A stretch of 64,000 nt of DNA from Mustela lutreola (lineage: Eukaryota > Chordata > Mammalia > Carnivora > Mustelidae). Positions 1-11,962 of this stretch are shown here, piece by piece (position 1 is the first letter of the stretch; every line of letters begins with the position of its first letter). The notes beneath the pieces were generated by a model. That model saw nothing but the letters and a program-made list of their open reading frames with translations. It did not search any database and had not been told where the DNA came from. The stretch is from contig NC_081295.1 of NCBI RefSeq assembly GCF_030435805.1, forward strand, positions 157,575,001 through 157,639,000, in the 5' to 3' direction. Made by a program: the position numbers and the translations under genes.

Positions 1-983
1 GGCACCCCCAAGTTGAAATTTTTTTAAAAAGCTATTAATGAGGTGCAATAAAAAATGGAGGCTCTTACTGCTAGGATAAATGAGGCAGAAGAGAGAATTA
101 GTGATATAAAAGACCAAATGATGGAGAATAAAGAAGCTGAGAAAAAGAGAAACAACTACTGGACCACGAGGGGAGAATGTGAGAGATAAGTGAGATCATA
201 AGATGAAACAATATCAGAATAATTGGGATCCCAGAAGAAGAAAGAGAGAGGGGGGCAGAAGGTATTTTGGAGCAAATTATAATAGAGAATTATCCTAATA
301 TGGTAAGAGGAACAAGCATCAAAATCCAGGAGGTGCAGAGAACGCCCCTCAAAATCAGTAAAAACGGGCCCACACTCCATCATCTAACAGTAAAACTTAC
401 AAGTCTAAGTGACAAAGAGAAAATCCTGAAACCAGCTTGGGAAAAGAAGTGTGTAACATACAATGGTAGAAATATAAGATTGACAGTGGACTTATCCACA
501 GAGACCTGGCAGGCCAGAAAGGACTGACATGATATATTCAGAGCACTAAATGAGAAAAATATGCAGCCAAGAATACTATATCCAGTTAGGCTGTCACTGG
601 AAAAGAAAGAGATAAAAAGCTTCCAGGACAAACAAAAACTAAAAGAATTTGCAAACACCAAACCAGCCCTACAGGAAATACTGAAAGGGATCCTCTAAGC
701 CAAGAGAGAGCCTAAAGGTAACATACACCAGAAAGGAACAGAGACAATATACAGTAACGGTCACTTTACAGGCAATACAGTGGCACTAAATTCATATCGT
801 TCAATAGTTATCCTGAATGTAAATGGGCTAAATGGCCCCAAACAATAGACAAAGGGTAACAGAATGGATAAAAAAAACAAAACAAAACAAAACAAAAAAA
901 AAAAAACAAGACCCATCAATATGCTATCTACAAGAACTTATTTTAGACCCAAAGACACCTCCAGATTTAAAGTGAAGGGGTGG

Positions 984-1166
984 GGCGCCTGGGTGGCTCA
1001 GTGGGTTAAGCCACTGCCTTCGGCTCAGGTCATGATCTCAGGGTCCTGGGATCCAGTCCCGCATCGGGCTCTCTACTCAGCAGGGGCCTGCTTCCCTTCC
1101 TCTCTCTCTGCCTGCCTCTCTGCCTACTTGTGATCTCTCTCTGTCAAATAAATAAATAAAATTCTT
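984..1166 (+). mobile_element. CAN-SINE in L1 ORF2
   Basis: A tRNA-Lys-derived carnivore SINE with a GGCGCCTGGGTGGCTCAGTGG head, a TC-rich middle and an AAATAAATAAATAAA tail. The 15-bp target duplication AAAGTGAAGGGGTGG is perfect (969-983 and 1167-1181), so the insertion is fairly young. Confidence 0.96.
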
Positions 1167-1400
1167 AAAGTGAAGGGGTGGAAAACAATTTACCATGCTA
1201 ATGGAAATCAAAAGAAAGCTGGGGTGGCAATTTTTATATCAGACAAATTAGATTTTTAAGCCAGAGACTATAATAAGAGATGAAGAAAGACACTATATCA
1301 TACTTAAAGAGTCGTCCAACAAGAAGATCTAACAATTTTAAATATCTATGCCCCTAACATGGGAGCAGCCAATTATATAAATCCATTAATAACAAAATCA

Positions 1401-1587
1401 TGGCACCTGGGTGGCTCAGTGGATTAAAGCTTCTTCCTTCAGCTCAGGTCATAATCCCAGGGTCCTGGGATCGAGCCTCACATCGGGCTCTCTGCTCAGC
1501 AGGGAGCCTTGCTTCCCCTTCTCTCTCTGCCTGCCTCTCGGCCTACTTGTGATCTCTGTCAAATAAATAAATAAAATCTTTTTAAAA
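1401..1587 (+). mobile_element. CAN-SINE in L1 ORF2
   Basis: A second full-length CAN-SINE in the same L1, flanked by the perfect 13-bp duplication AATAACAAAATCA (1388-1400 and 1588-1600). It has the mustelid-like tail with 'gcctacttgtgatctctgtc'. Confidence 0.96.
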
Positions 1588-2460
1588 AATAACAAAATCA
1601 AAGAAACACATCAACAATAATACAGTAATTGTGGGGGGACTTTAACACCACCTGACTGAAATGGACAGATTCATCTAACAAAAGATCAACAAGGAAATAA
1701 AGGCTTTAAATGACACAGTGGACTAGATGGGCATCACAGATATATGCAGAACATTCCATCCCAAAGCAACAGAATACACATTCTTCTCTAGTGCACATGG
1801 AACATTCTCCATAATAGATCACATCCTGGGGCACAAATCAGGTCTTAACTGTGATCATTCCCTGCATATTTTCAGACCATAATGCTCTGAAGCTAGAACT
1901 CAATCACAAGAGGAAAGTTAGAAAGAACTGAAATACATGGAGGCTAAAGAGCATCCTGCTAAAGAATGAATGGTCAACCAGGAAATTAAAGAAGAACTGA
2001 AAAAAATTCAAGGAAACAAATGAAAATGAAAACACAACTGTTCAAATCTTTGGGACACAGCAAAGGCAGTCCTGAGAGGAAAGTATATAGCAGTACAAAC
2101 CTTTCTCAAGAAACAAGAAAGGTCTCAAGTGCACAACCTAACCCTACACCTAAAGGAGCTGGAGAAGGAACAGCAAAGAAAGCCTAAACCCAGCAGGAGA
2201 AGAGAAATCATAAAGATCAGAGAAGAAATCAATGAAACAGAAACCAAAAGAAAAGTAGAACAAATCAACGAAACTAGGAGCTGTTTCTTTGAAAGAATTC
2301 ATTAACCCCTGGCCAAATTTATCAAAAAGAAAAGAGGAAGGACCCAAATAAATAAAATCATGAATGAAGGAGGAGAGATCACAACCAACACCAAAGAAAT
2401 ACAATTATAAGAACATACTATGAGCAATTATATGCCAGCAAAATTGACAATCTGGAAGAA

Positions 2461-3012
2461 ATGGATGCATTCCTAGAGACATATAAACTACCAGAACTGA
2501 ACCAGAAAGAATTAGAAAACCTGAACAGACCCATAACCAGTAAGGAGATTGAAGCAGTCATCAAAAATCTCCCACCAAACAGGAGCCCAGGGCCAGATGA
2601 CTTCCCAGGGGAATTCTACCAAACATTTAAAGAAGAATTAATTCCTCTTCTCCTGAAACTGTTCCAAAAAATAGAAATGGGAGGGAAACTTCCAAACTCA
2701 TTTTATGAGGCCAGCATTACCTTGATCCCAAAACCAGAAAAAGACCCCATCAAAAAGGAGAATTATATACTAATATCCTTAATGAACATGGATGTGAAAA
2801 TTCTCACCAAAATACTAGCCAATAGGATCCAACAGTATATTCAAAGAATCATTCACCATGACCAAGTGGAATTTATTCCTGGCCTGCAAGGTTGGTTCAA
2901 CATCCACAAATCAATCAATGTGATACAATACATTAATAAAAGAACAAGAACCATATTATACTCTCAACAAATGCTGGAAAAGCATTTGAGAAAGTACAAC
3001 ATCCTTTCTTGA
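2461..3012 (+). pseudogene. L1 ORF2 reverse-transcriptase fragment
   Basis: An open stretch of 183 residues inside the L1 at 1-6092. It carries the N-terminal part of the L1 reverse-transcriptase domain: the [17 protein letters not shown] segment, [13 protein letters not shown] (RT block 1), a 'LIPKPEKDP' block and '[10 protein letters not shown]'. The usual GPDGF reads GPDDF. The catalytic FADD block lies further on and is not in this open stretch, so this is a broken piece and not a functional gene. Confidence 0.85.
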
Positions 3013-4194
3013 TCAAAACTCCTCACAGTGTTGGGATAGAGGGTACACATCTCAATATCATAAAAGCCATCCACAAAAAACACACCTGAATATCATTCTC
3101 AATGGGGAAAAACTGAGAGCTTTTCCCTAAGGTCAGGAACACAGCAGGGCTGTCCATTACCACCACTGCTATTCAACATAGTACTAGAAGTCCTAGCCTC
3201 AGCAATCAGACAACAAAAAGAAATCAAAGGCGTCTAAATCAGCAAAGAAGAAGTCAAACTATCACTCTTTGCAGAGGATATGATACTTTATGTGGAAAAC
3301 CCAAAAGACTCCACTCCATAATTGCTAGAACTCATAGAGGAATTCAGTAGTGTCAGGATATAAAATCAATGCACCAAAATCAGTTGCATTTCTATACACC
3401 AACAGCAAGACAGAATTAAGGAGTTGATCCCATTTACAATTGCACCCAAAACTATAAGATAACTAGGAATAAACCTAACCAAAGAGGCAAAGAATATGTA
3501 CTCAGAAAGCTATAAAGTAGTCATGAAAGAGACTGAGGAAGACATAAAGAAATGGAAAAATGTTCCATGCTCATGAATTGGAAAAACAAATATTGTGAAA
3601 ATGTCTATGCTCCCTAAAGCAATCTATACATTTAATGCAATCCCTATCAAAATACCATCCATTTTTTTTTCAAAGAAATGGAACAAATAATCCTAAAATT
3701 TATATGGAACCAGAAAAGACCCTGAACAGCCAGAGGAATATTGAAAAAGAAAGCCAAAGTTGGTGGCATCACAATTCCAGACTTCAAGCTCCTTTACAAA
3801 GCTGTGATCATCAAGACAGTATGGTACTGGCACAAAAACAGACACATAGATCAATGGAACAGAATAGAGAGCCCAGAAATAGACCCTCAACTCTATGGTC
3901 AACTAATCTTCAACAAAGCAGGAAAGAATGTCCAATGGGGAAAAAGTCTCTTCAACAAATGGTGTTGGGAAAATTGGACAGCCACGTACAGAAGAATGAA
4001 ACTGGACCATGTCCTTAAACCACACAAAAAAATAGACTCAAAATGGATGAAAGACCTCAATGTGAGAGAGGAATCCATCAAAATTCTTAATGAGAACAAA
4101 GGCAGAAACCTCTTCGACCTCAGCTGCAGCAACTTCTTCCTAGAAACATCGCCAAAGGCAAGGGAAGCAAGGGCAAAAGTGAACTACTGGGACT

Positions 4195-5072
4195 TGTTGG
4201 GAGCTATGAGGCCTGGTCAAGGGTATTGCCCCCATTGGTTAAGGTTTGAACTGATGCAGGCCTAATCCTGCCAAGGGCCGGATCGCAGATAAGCATGGTC
4301 TGATAGTCTCTTGCTTTTTTCTCTGATCCGCGTATCTCTCTCAAATAAAGAGCCCCTTACTAATCTGCTGCAAACATCTGAGGCTTGTGGGCCGGAGCAA
4401 CTTCAAGGAGGTAAATTATTCTGTACCTAGGACACTGGAGAGCTTTAGTTATGTAGCCGAGTTAGACGGATTCCTCCCTAAGTTGATGTTAGTCCAAGGC
4501 TTTCACAAGCCGACCTGTTAAAACACACCCTGCCTCCTGCAAAGGGAACGCCTTCTCATTCCTACTTCTCTCTTATATACTTAGATTCTCCAGACAGTTT
4601 CTCATTTTCCATTAACCCATATCCTGTTTTCCTGCAGTTCCATACTATCTAATTCATCCCTAAAGCTTCTCGTTTTCCATTAACCTATGTTCTGTTTTCC
4701 TGCAGACTCCAGAGTAAGTTACCAAAAAGCACACATTTGTGCTACCTCCCATGACTTTCTGAGGGACATGATTACTCAAGAAGCAAGACCCTGTCCTCCA
4801 TCCCTGGTGCCAGTCTATACCCATTATAGCTTAACTAGAATAACATGTGCTGAACAAAGAGAAATTATCTTTGTGCTTGAGTCCTTTGATGTCCTTTGCA
4901 CAAATGTAACCCCCTACCCCAAGTAAACTGCCTACATAAGAAGCTCTAAAATCAGAATAAAATAGAGATGCCAGACTACTGACCAGAACTCTCTGTGTGG
5001 CTCTCTCATTCCTCTTGCTGACATGGTTCATCCTTTGGGGACACCTGGACATGCCGAGGTAGGACCCCAACA
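4195..5072 (+). mobile_element. Solo LTR of an endogenous retrovirus inside the L1
   Basis: A sequence foreign to the surrounding L1. It starts TGTTGGG and ends CCCAACA, the inverted-repeat ends of an LTR. The 6-bp target duplication GGGACT flanks it (4189-4194 and 5073-5078), and the L1 reading resumes directly after it. AATAAA signals occur inside. A 6-bp duplication is the usual size for class II (betaretrovirus-like) elements, so that class is my inference; I do not recognise the family name. No internal genes remain. Confidence 0.85.
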
Positions 5073-6741
5073 GGGACTTGATCAAGATCAAAAGCTTTTG
5101 CACAGCAAAGGAAACAGTCAACAAAACCAAAAGACAACTGACAGAATGGGAGAAGATATTCACAAATGACATATCAGTTAAAGGGCTAGTATCCAAAATC
5201 TATATAGAACTTATCAAACTCAACACCCCAAGAACAAAGAATCCAATCAAGAAATGGACAGAAAACATGAACAGACATTTCTGCAAAGAAGACATCCAGA
5301 TGGCCAACAGACACACAAAGAAGTGCTCCCCATCACTCAGCATCAGGGAAATACCAACCAAAACCACAATGAGTTCCCACCTCACACCAGTCAGAATGGC
5401 TACAATTAACAAGTCAGGAAAGGACAGATTTTGGCGAGGATACAGAGAAAGGGGAGCCCTCCTACAGTGTTGGTGGGAATGCAAGCTGGTGCAGCCACTC
5501 TGGAAAACAGCATGGAGGTTCCTCAAAAAGTTGAAAATAGAGCTACCCTATGACCCAGCAATTGCATTACTAGGTTTTTAACCCAAAGATACAAACATAG
5601 TGAGCCAAAGGGGCACATGCACCTAAATGTTTATAGCAGCAATGTCCACAGTAGCCAAACTACAGAAAGAACCTAGATGTCCATCAACGGATGGATAAAG
5701 GTGTGGTGTATATATATACAGTGGAATACTATGCAGCCATCAAAAGAAATGAAATCTTGCCATTTGCAACAATGTTAATGGAACTAGAGGGTATTGCTCT
5801 GAGCGAAATAAGTCAATCAGAGAAAGACAATTATCATATGATCTCCCTGATATGAAAAATTTGAGAGGCAGGATGGGATCAGTAGGGAGACAAACCATAA
5901 GAGACTCTTAATCTCACAAAACAAACTGAGGGTTGCTCGGGGGAGGGGGTAAGGAGAGGGTGGTTGGGTGATGGACATTGGGGAGGGTCTGTGCTATGGT
6001 GAGTGCTGTGAAATGTGTAAGCTTGATGATTCACAGACCTGTACCCCTGGGGCAAATAATACATTATATGTTAATAAAAATAGTTTTTTAAAAAAGATAA
6101 AGAAAATTTTAAAAGTAATTCAAGTAGAAGTTACATGCAACAGAAACCCCATAAGGCTATCAACTGATTTTTCAACAGGAACTGCAGCCCAGAAGGGAAT
6201 GGCAAGATATATTCAAAATACTGAAATAAACCCTGCATCCCACAATATTCTAACCTGAAAGGCTATCATTCAGAATAAAAGAAGATAAAAAGTTTCTGAA
6301 ACAACAAAAAAAAAAAAAGTAAAAGGAATTCATCACCACTAAACCAGCCTTACCAGAAGTGGTGAAGAGGACTCAGTTAGTGAAAGAGAAAGACCATAAG
6401 AGTAAATAGAGGAAGCAAAAAAGCAGTAAAATTAAGTATATCTATAAAAATCAGTCAAGAGACTCACAACAAGTGATAGAAAAAAAGATTACCAACACTC
6501 AACACCACAGAAATACAAAAGATTATAAGAAAATACAATTAAGAATTATATGCCAACAGACTGGACATCTTAGAAGAAATGCATAAATTTCTAGAAACAT
6601 AACCTTCCAAAGGCGAACTAGGAAGACATAGAAAATAGAACAGACTGATTACTAGCAATGAAAATAAGTCAGTGATTTAACCCCCCCCCCCCAAAACAAA
6701 CCAACCAGGATTATATGGCTTCATGGGTGGATTCCACCAAA

Positions 6742-6949
6742 AATATATATATATATATTTAGAGAGATTTACTTATTTTAGAGATACTGTGCAGGTGGGG
6801 TGGGGCTGAGGGAGAGGGAGAGAGAATATCAAGCAGATTCTGGACTGAGCTCAGAGCCTGCCTTGGGGCTCCATCTCAGGACCCTGAGATCATGCCCTGA
6901 GCTGAAATCATGAGTTGGACACTTAACCCACTGAGCTCCCAGGCGCCCC
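6742..6949 (-). mobile_element. CAN-SINE, reverse, older subfamily
   Basis: Reverse-strand CAN-SINE. The T-rich tail complement and 'ttagagagatttacttatttta' side begin near 6742, and the head complement ends AGGCGCCCC at 6949. It interrupts L1 ORF2 text. Its divergence from the mustelid-type copies suggests an older subfamily. Confidence 0.85.
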
Positions 6950-7752
6950 TACCATTTAGAGAAGAGTTAATGCCTGTTCTTCTCAAACACCACCACCACC
7001 ACCACCCAAAAAAGAAGAGGAAGGAAGGCTTCCAACATCATTCTATGAGGCCAGCATTACCCAGAGACCAAAACCAGATAAAGACCCCACAAAAAAAGCA
7101 GCACAGGCCAATATCCCTGACAAAAACAGATGCAAAAATCCTTAACAGTATTCAGTATTAGCAAACTGAATCCAAAAATACATTTTTAAAAGTGTCACTT
7201 TACATACTTTATATACACTGTATATATAAGTATATATAAAAGAACATACTTTAAAAAGCATGCATCAATCCCATCAAGTGGGATTCATCCCTCAGATGCA
7301 AGTGTGGTTTGATATTTGCAAATCAATCAACAGGAAACCTCACATCAACTAGACAAAAAGTAACAACCATATCTTTTCAATGCACACAGGAAAAGTATAT
7401 GACAAAATACAACATCCACTCACGATACAAACCCTTGACAAAGAAGGTTTAGAGGCAATACCTCAACATAATGAAAGCCATATATGAAAAACCACAGTAA
7501 ACATCACACTCAATGGTGAAAAAAATCAGAGCTTTTCTCCTTAGATCAGGAACAAGAGGAGGATCCACTGTCGCCATCTTTATTCAATATAGTACTGGAA
7601 ATCCCAGCTCCAGCAACCAGAACAGAGAAAGAAAAGCATCTAAATTGGTTAGGAGGAAAGAAACTCACTATTTGCAGATGACATGACACTACATAGAGAA
7701 AACTCTTAAGGCACCACCAGAAAACCATTAGAACTGATACATTCAGTGAAGT

Positions 7753-8985
7753 TGTAAGGGCCTGCCCCTCCCAGAGGAACTTGCTTGTGGACCCCGGATG
7801 TAGGGATGGGGCAGGCCAGGTGGAGATGTCCAATCGGTGCAGCATGTGGATATCCACTAGGGTGAATTGAGATCCGATTGGCCACCTGTATGGGGGTGGG
7901 GCTCAACCAACCGCAAAAAGGTTGCTGTGGGAGGCTAGCGGGAGAGAGGAGAGCTGTGACGGGAGCAGAAGAGTCGGTGGGAGTGGAAGAGTCAACGGGA
8001 GCCAAGAGTCTGTGGAGTGGAGGAGCTGTAACAGCTCTTATAAGAGCTATAACCCCCGCGAGCAGTCCCACCACCGGCGGTCCCTGCCCCGGCAGTCTCC
8101 AGCCTCCAGCGGTCCTGCCTCCCGTGGCCCCAGCAGCCGCCTGCAGCTTAAGCCGCCTGAGGCCCCGCCTCCGGCGGCCCCGAGCCACCTGCAGTCTTCA
8201 GCCACGTGCAGCTTCCAGCAGCCCCGAGCTGTCCAGACACCAGCGGTCCAGCTATCAGTGGTCCCTCGATGCCTGCGGCCCTGAGACTCCAGTGGTCCAG
8301 CAGTCCAGTGGTCAGCGGTCCCCACGCCTGCAGCCCCTAGACGTCAGCGGTGCCAAGACACCAGCAGTCCAGCGGCCCAGCGGTTAGCGGTCCTGACGCC
8401 TGCAGCCCCTGGATGCCAGCGGTCCCGAGACGCCAGTGGCCCTGAGATGTCAATGGCCCCTAGCCGCCAGCAGCATTGCGGCAAAATGCCTCGCCACCCC
8501 GAGCCACGAGTGGCCTCGTCCGCAGCGGTGGCTTCCTCTGGGTGGCAGCCTTGTCAGAGTGGCATTGTGGGGAGCAGAGTCTGTGTCATCCGGGTTGTCC
8601 TCCTTGTCATCGTCGCTATCCTCGTTGCCTCTTCGTCGTGGGGAGCGGCCTCGTCCGGGAAGCTGTCTTGTCCAGAATGGCGTCTTCTTGGGAGCGGCCC
8701 TGTCTGGGGAGCAACCTCATGGAGCAGCGGCCTCATCTTGGGAGTGGCCTCTTCTTGGGAGCGGCTCCGATCATGGAGCGGCCTCATCTGCGGAGCAGCC
8801 TCATCTAGAGCAGCCTCGTCCGGAGCGGCCTTCTTGGGAGTGACCTTGTCGGGAACATTGTCCTCGCCTTTTTGTAAGAGATAGCCCTGACCAGTCAGTT
8901 TGATTCTTGACGCTTGGCGCGAAATAAAGTTTTGTTTGACCTTCGCTTTCTATCAGTCTCGTTCCTTTGATCATGGTCCCTAACA
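7753..8985 (+). repeat. 5' LTR of the provirus
   Basis: A long LTR (1233 bp) beginning TGTAAGGGCC and ending CCTAACA. CCAAT-type motifs lie near 7830 and 7877, a TATAA inside a palindrome at 8033-8048, and the AATAAA signal at about 8921. Between TATA and AATAAA lies nearly 900 bp of very GC-rich, internally repetitive sequence (short CCAGCGGTCC-like units, then GGAGCGGCCTCxTC-like units), an unusually long transcribed part for an LTR. Confidence 0.92.
8033..8048. promoter_or_regulatory. Palindromic TATA element of the LTR
   Basis: AGCTCTTATAAGAGCT is a perfect 16-base palindrome centred on TATAA, about 280 bp into the 5' LTR. Position and sequence fit a core promoter. The 3' LTR equivalent, near 13883, reads with one difference. 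Confidence 0.5.
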
Positions 8986-8987
8986 TT

Positions 8988-9005
8988 TGGGGGCTCGTCT
9001 GGGAT
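8988..9005 (+). other. Primer-binding site, proline-tRNA type
   Basis: TGGGGGCTCGTCTGGGAT sits three bases after the 5' LTR. It matches the gammaretroviral tRNA-Pro primer site (TGGGGGCTCGTCCGGGAT as remembered) with one difference. In this family the tRNA primes minus-strand DNA synthesis. Confidence 0.88.
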
Positions 9006-9220
9006 CAAACGACGAGAACTGAGCCAGCATCAGAATTTTTAGGAAAAGCCTCCGGAGGTATTGGGTTCAGAGGTATTGAGATCTGAGGTATTGGGATCCT
9101 ATCTGTCTGTCTGGTTGGAGCTCCAGGGTATAGCCCACCGAGGAGAAGCTGGACACAGCCATGCTCCCCAGCGCTGGAGTGGATGCGGGGACGCCCCATC
9201 CCTCTGCTGATAGATCGACA

Positions 9221-9490
9221 GGGGGTTTGAGTCCCCTTGTACGGTCGGGGGGTTTGAGTCCCCCTGGGCGGTCCCGGGGGGTTCGAGTCCCCCTCGATGG
9301 TCAGGGGGTTCGAGTCCCCCGCCAGTTGAGGGGGTTCGAGTCCCCCTGGGTGGTCAGGGGGTTCGAGTCCCCCTGGGCGGTCGGGGGGGTAAATCCTCCT
9401 AGACGGTCGGGGGGTGCGAGTCCCCTGCCTCCCCTTAGACAGTTGAGGGGTTCAAGTCCCCTTAGACGGTTGGGGGATAAAGATAGCCCC
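9221..9490 (+). repeat. Tandem array of T-arm/B-box-like hairpins in the leader
   Basis: About ten units at a spacing of roughly 25-30 bp. Each is a G run, a TTCGAG-type loop and a C run, so each can fold as a hairpin (GGGGG-TTCGAGT-CCCCC), followed by a spacer like TGGGCGGTCA. Units start near 9221, 9247, 9275, 9304, 9330, 9357, 9383, 9409, 9446 and 9470. At least four contain exact GGTTCGAGTCC, the polymerase III B-box/T-arm consensus GGTTCGANTCC. The spacers vary (TGTACGG, CGATGG, GCCAGTTGA, TGGGTGGTCA). Confidence 0.9.
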
Positions 9491-9496
9491 CACCAG

Positions 9497-9790
9497 TGGC
9501 TAGCTCTGGGTAAATTAAAAAGTGTGTAGAAATTAATGCACTCCATAAATTTGGTAAATAGGTCAAAGAGAAAAATCAAATTAGGAAATTCATTGAGCTA
9601 CACAAAAACAAAAATGCAACACACCAAAGCGTATGGAATGCCACTAAAACAGTACTTAAAGGGAAATTATAGCAGTAAGCACCTGTTTTAAAGGATACAA
9701 AAAAACCCTCAAACCCTACCTTAAAAATATTGAGAAGAGAACAAACTTAACCAGAAACAAGCAGGGGAGATAAAACCTTAAGCTACAATA
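9497..9790 (+). mobile_element. L1 ORF2 fragment inside the provirus leader
   Basis: Text such as 'ggaatgccactaaaacagtacttaaagg' followed by 'gcagtaagcacctgttt' is L1 ORF2 sequence on the plus strand. No clear poly-A or target duplication was found, so it may have been carried in by recombination instead of by L1 insertion. Confidence 0.7.
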
Positions 9791-9919
9791 ATCTAGACTG
9801 GTACATGCAGGCATAAAGATAAACATACAAAACAATGGAATTGAGTACAGAAATAACTTGTGGTCAGTTGATACTTGGCAGAGGTGCCAAGACAATTCAA
9901 GTGGCAAATTTTGGGTAAG

Positions 9920-10110
9920 AATTGCTGGGTCTGCAGTTGTCTTTGTCTGGTTTTTTGTTGTTGTCTATTGTGTGGTGTGTTGTGTTTGTAAGGGACCAAG
10001 AAAGCCCCCCCAGCAGCAGGCTCTGGATAAGGATCACTGGGTCTACGTTTGTTTTTGCCTTGTTCTTTTGTTGTTGTCTGTTGTGCTGTTTGTTATGGTT
10101 GAAGGAATGT
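9920..10110 (+). repeat. Two-copy repeat in the provirus leader
   Basis: 'attgctgggtctgcagttgt' at about 9921 and 'atcactgggtctacgtttgt' at about 10037 each begin a T/G-rich stretch (TTTTGTTGTTGTCTxTTGTG). Two diverged copies of an approximately 115-bp unit, in a region that in related viruses is untranslated leader. Confidence 0.6.
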
Positions 10111-10259
10111 GGCAAGCAGAGAGTAAGGGGACGATGGCTTTCATTTCTCTGTTCCTCATAATAGATGGTCTTCTCCCTCACTCATTTCATGTGTTAAGGG
10201 CTATAACGAGCCACTTGGAGTTAGTCAAATGCCGGGTTGAGGTGTCCAATGCTGATGCT

Positions 10260-11960
10260 CATTAGAACCGGGCGTGGAATATGAGTGCCTAGTTGGCCAC
10301 TTTTGGTAAGCAGAACTGGCACTGTGGGATGAACCGACCTCGAGACAAAGACTTTAAGGAATATTCCCAAGCAGCTGCCGAAACTTCTTTTGTTTCGGGG
10401 AATTCCTTGCCTTCTCTGGCCTGACGTGGACTGCCTAGCCTCTCCCCCTTGCTGGCAGGGAAAGCATGGCATCTGAAGTGGAATGGGCCCAGGTGGAACA
10501 TGAAGTTTGTTGGCGAAGGGATGGCTGGGCTGATGGTTAACTGTCTGTTTCAAGGGTTTAATGAGTAATTGTTAAAGTGGCTTCTGAAGTCTTTGGTAAC
10601 CTGAAGCTGTGAAGGGTTGCTTGAATGACAAATGGAGTTAAATTTGTTGGACATCTAGATCCTAACCAAATGGGATGAAATGCTAGGGCGCTGGTTGCTG
10701 GAACTGGGTTTGTACTTTTGAAATCTGCTGGTGAACACATTCTGTGCTTAACTGATTGATAAATTTGCCATCTAAAGAATTCTGTTGTAACAACTCACAA
10801 TTGGTTTTGTCTTCAGTAGAGGTTAAGGTATTTCTAGGAGTACAAAATTCTGTTAAGTGCAATTAAGACTGATGGAAATGAGAAAAGCAACTCTGTATGT
10901 AAAAAGTAGGAGATATGTAAAAAGAGAGAAAAACAGCCCTGAGGCCATTGTCGGAGCTAAATTCATTCGTAAAAGAATGGAAGGGGAGACTGATCACCTC
11001 CCATTAGCCAGGGATACCCAAAGGGGAGGATGTACAACCTGTTTGAATCTGGAGAGTGCCTGACTGTGTGAATGTATCTCTATGGCTCCACCGCTTCCGC
11101 TATGGAGTCTGAATGGACTGCACCCTGAATCTTGCAGGGCATCATATGGCATAACGGTCATCTACTCCACGGAGTAGCCTGGTCCAGAGTTTATACGGAC
11201 AGACCTTAGATAAGACGCTCCTAAGTTCCCGCAAGGGACGCGAGCAGGACAGCATCCAGGGACAGCCCTGCTCCGATGGCAGAGCAGACCACAGCTGTTC
11301 TCTCTGGGCTCCTCCCCCCAGAATCTGGGAGACGGAACAGGGGAAATTCTGTGCAGTGAATTTGGGCTCTGCTCAGCACCTCTGTGTTGGCTTTCAGACC
11401 TAGAAAAACGAGAGTCTGAGGGTCCACTTTGAGTCTAGGAAGCCATCTTCCAAGGGGAAGACAACTCTCTGAAGCTCCATGAGCTGCCCGTCCCTCTTCT
11501 CTGATGTCTGGACTTGATGGGTCACACAAGGGCCCATGGGAGGAGCTCGGGAGTCAAGGCTTCAAATCTTGGCCATGGGAGGCTGCCAGGGACCTGTCCC
11601 GATTGATAAACGTGCAGCTGCTGGCACGTTCCTGAATATGCTGGCTCTCTGCAGCCTCTGCATCTTTGAATGACATGTCCATCTGTCTGAAACATCATTC
11701 TGTTCCAAGCACTTAGAAACCCTCCACTACCTCCTCCTTTGTACAGAATGGGTATGACCACAAGGCATCAGTAGCCCAAGAAGGCCGGGGGCCAAAGTAA
11801 CTGTGAACGAGAGAGATATGGTAGCTAACCAAGCCTGGACAGATTAAGGTAACAGTAGGGTATGAGAAAGTTCAGCTTCCTCCAGCAAGGGGAAGACGGT
11901 TCCATGTTACATAGGGTGTCGCGTACACTCATCTGAGAATATCAGGTAAGAACCCTATGA
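10260..11960 (+). other. Proviral interior without recognisable coding
   Basis: About 1.7 kb between leader and pol. I recognise no gag domain or other gene here and no clear host repeat. It may be decayed retroviral leader/gag or captured sequence. Confidence 0.4.
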
Positions 11961-11962
11961 TT

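Larger units (their letters stand above)
1..6092 (+). mobile_element. L1 retrotransposon, carnivore type, 5' end outside window
   Basis: A LINE-1 that copied itself through an RNA intermediate. The first 698 bases are the C-terminal half of ORF1 (RNA-binding protein), ending in a TAA at 696-698. ORF2 (endonuclease, reverse transcriptase) then runs to roughly 5870, and a 3' tail ends in 'atgttaataaaaa' at about 6080. Text similarity to the carnivore L1 is strong throughout. The element is interrupted by two CAN-SINEs (984-1166, 1401-1587) and a solo LTR (4195-5072), so it is older than all three. ORF2 is broken into pieces; the longest open stretch is 2461-3012. It cannot move by itself. Confidence 0.93.

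Noticed and set aside
7878-8884. Overlapping frames of 110-170 codons in the LTR, repeated at 13727-14664
   Set aside because: GC-rich LTR repeat sequence lacks stops by composition. Frames overlap in several phases and the content is low-complexity Ser/Pro/Arg.
9161-9529. 122-codon frame with repeated RGFESPW-like units
   Set aside because: Translation of the hairpin array. Spacers vary in length, so the frame is not maintained as protein repeats; better explained as structured RNA or DNA.
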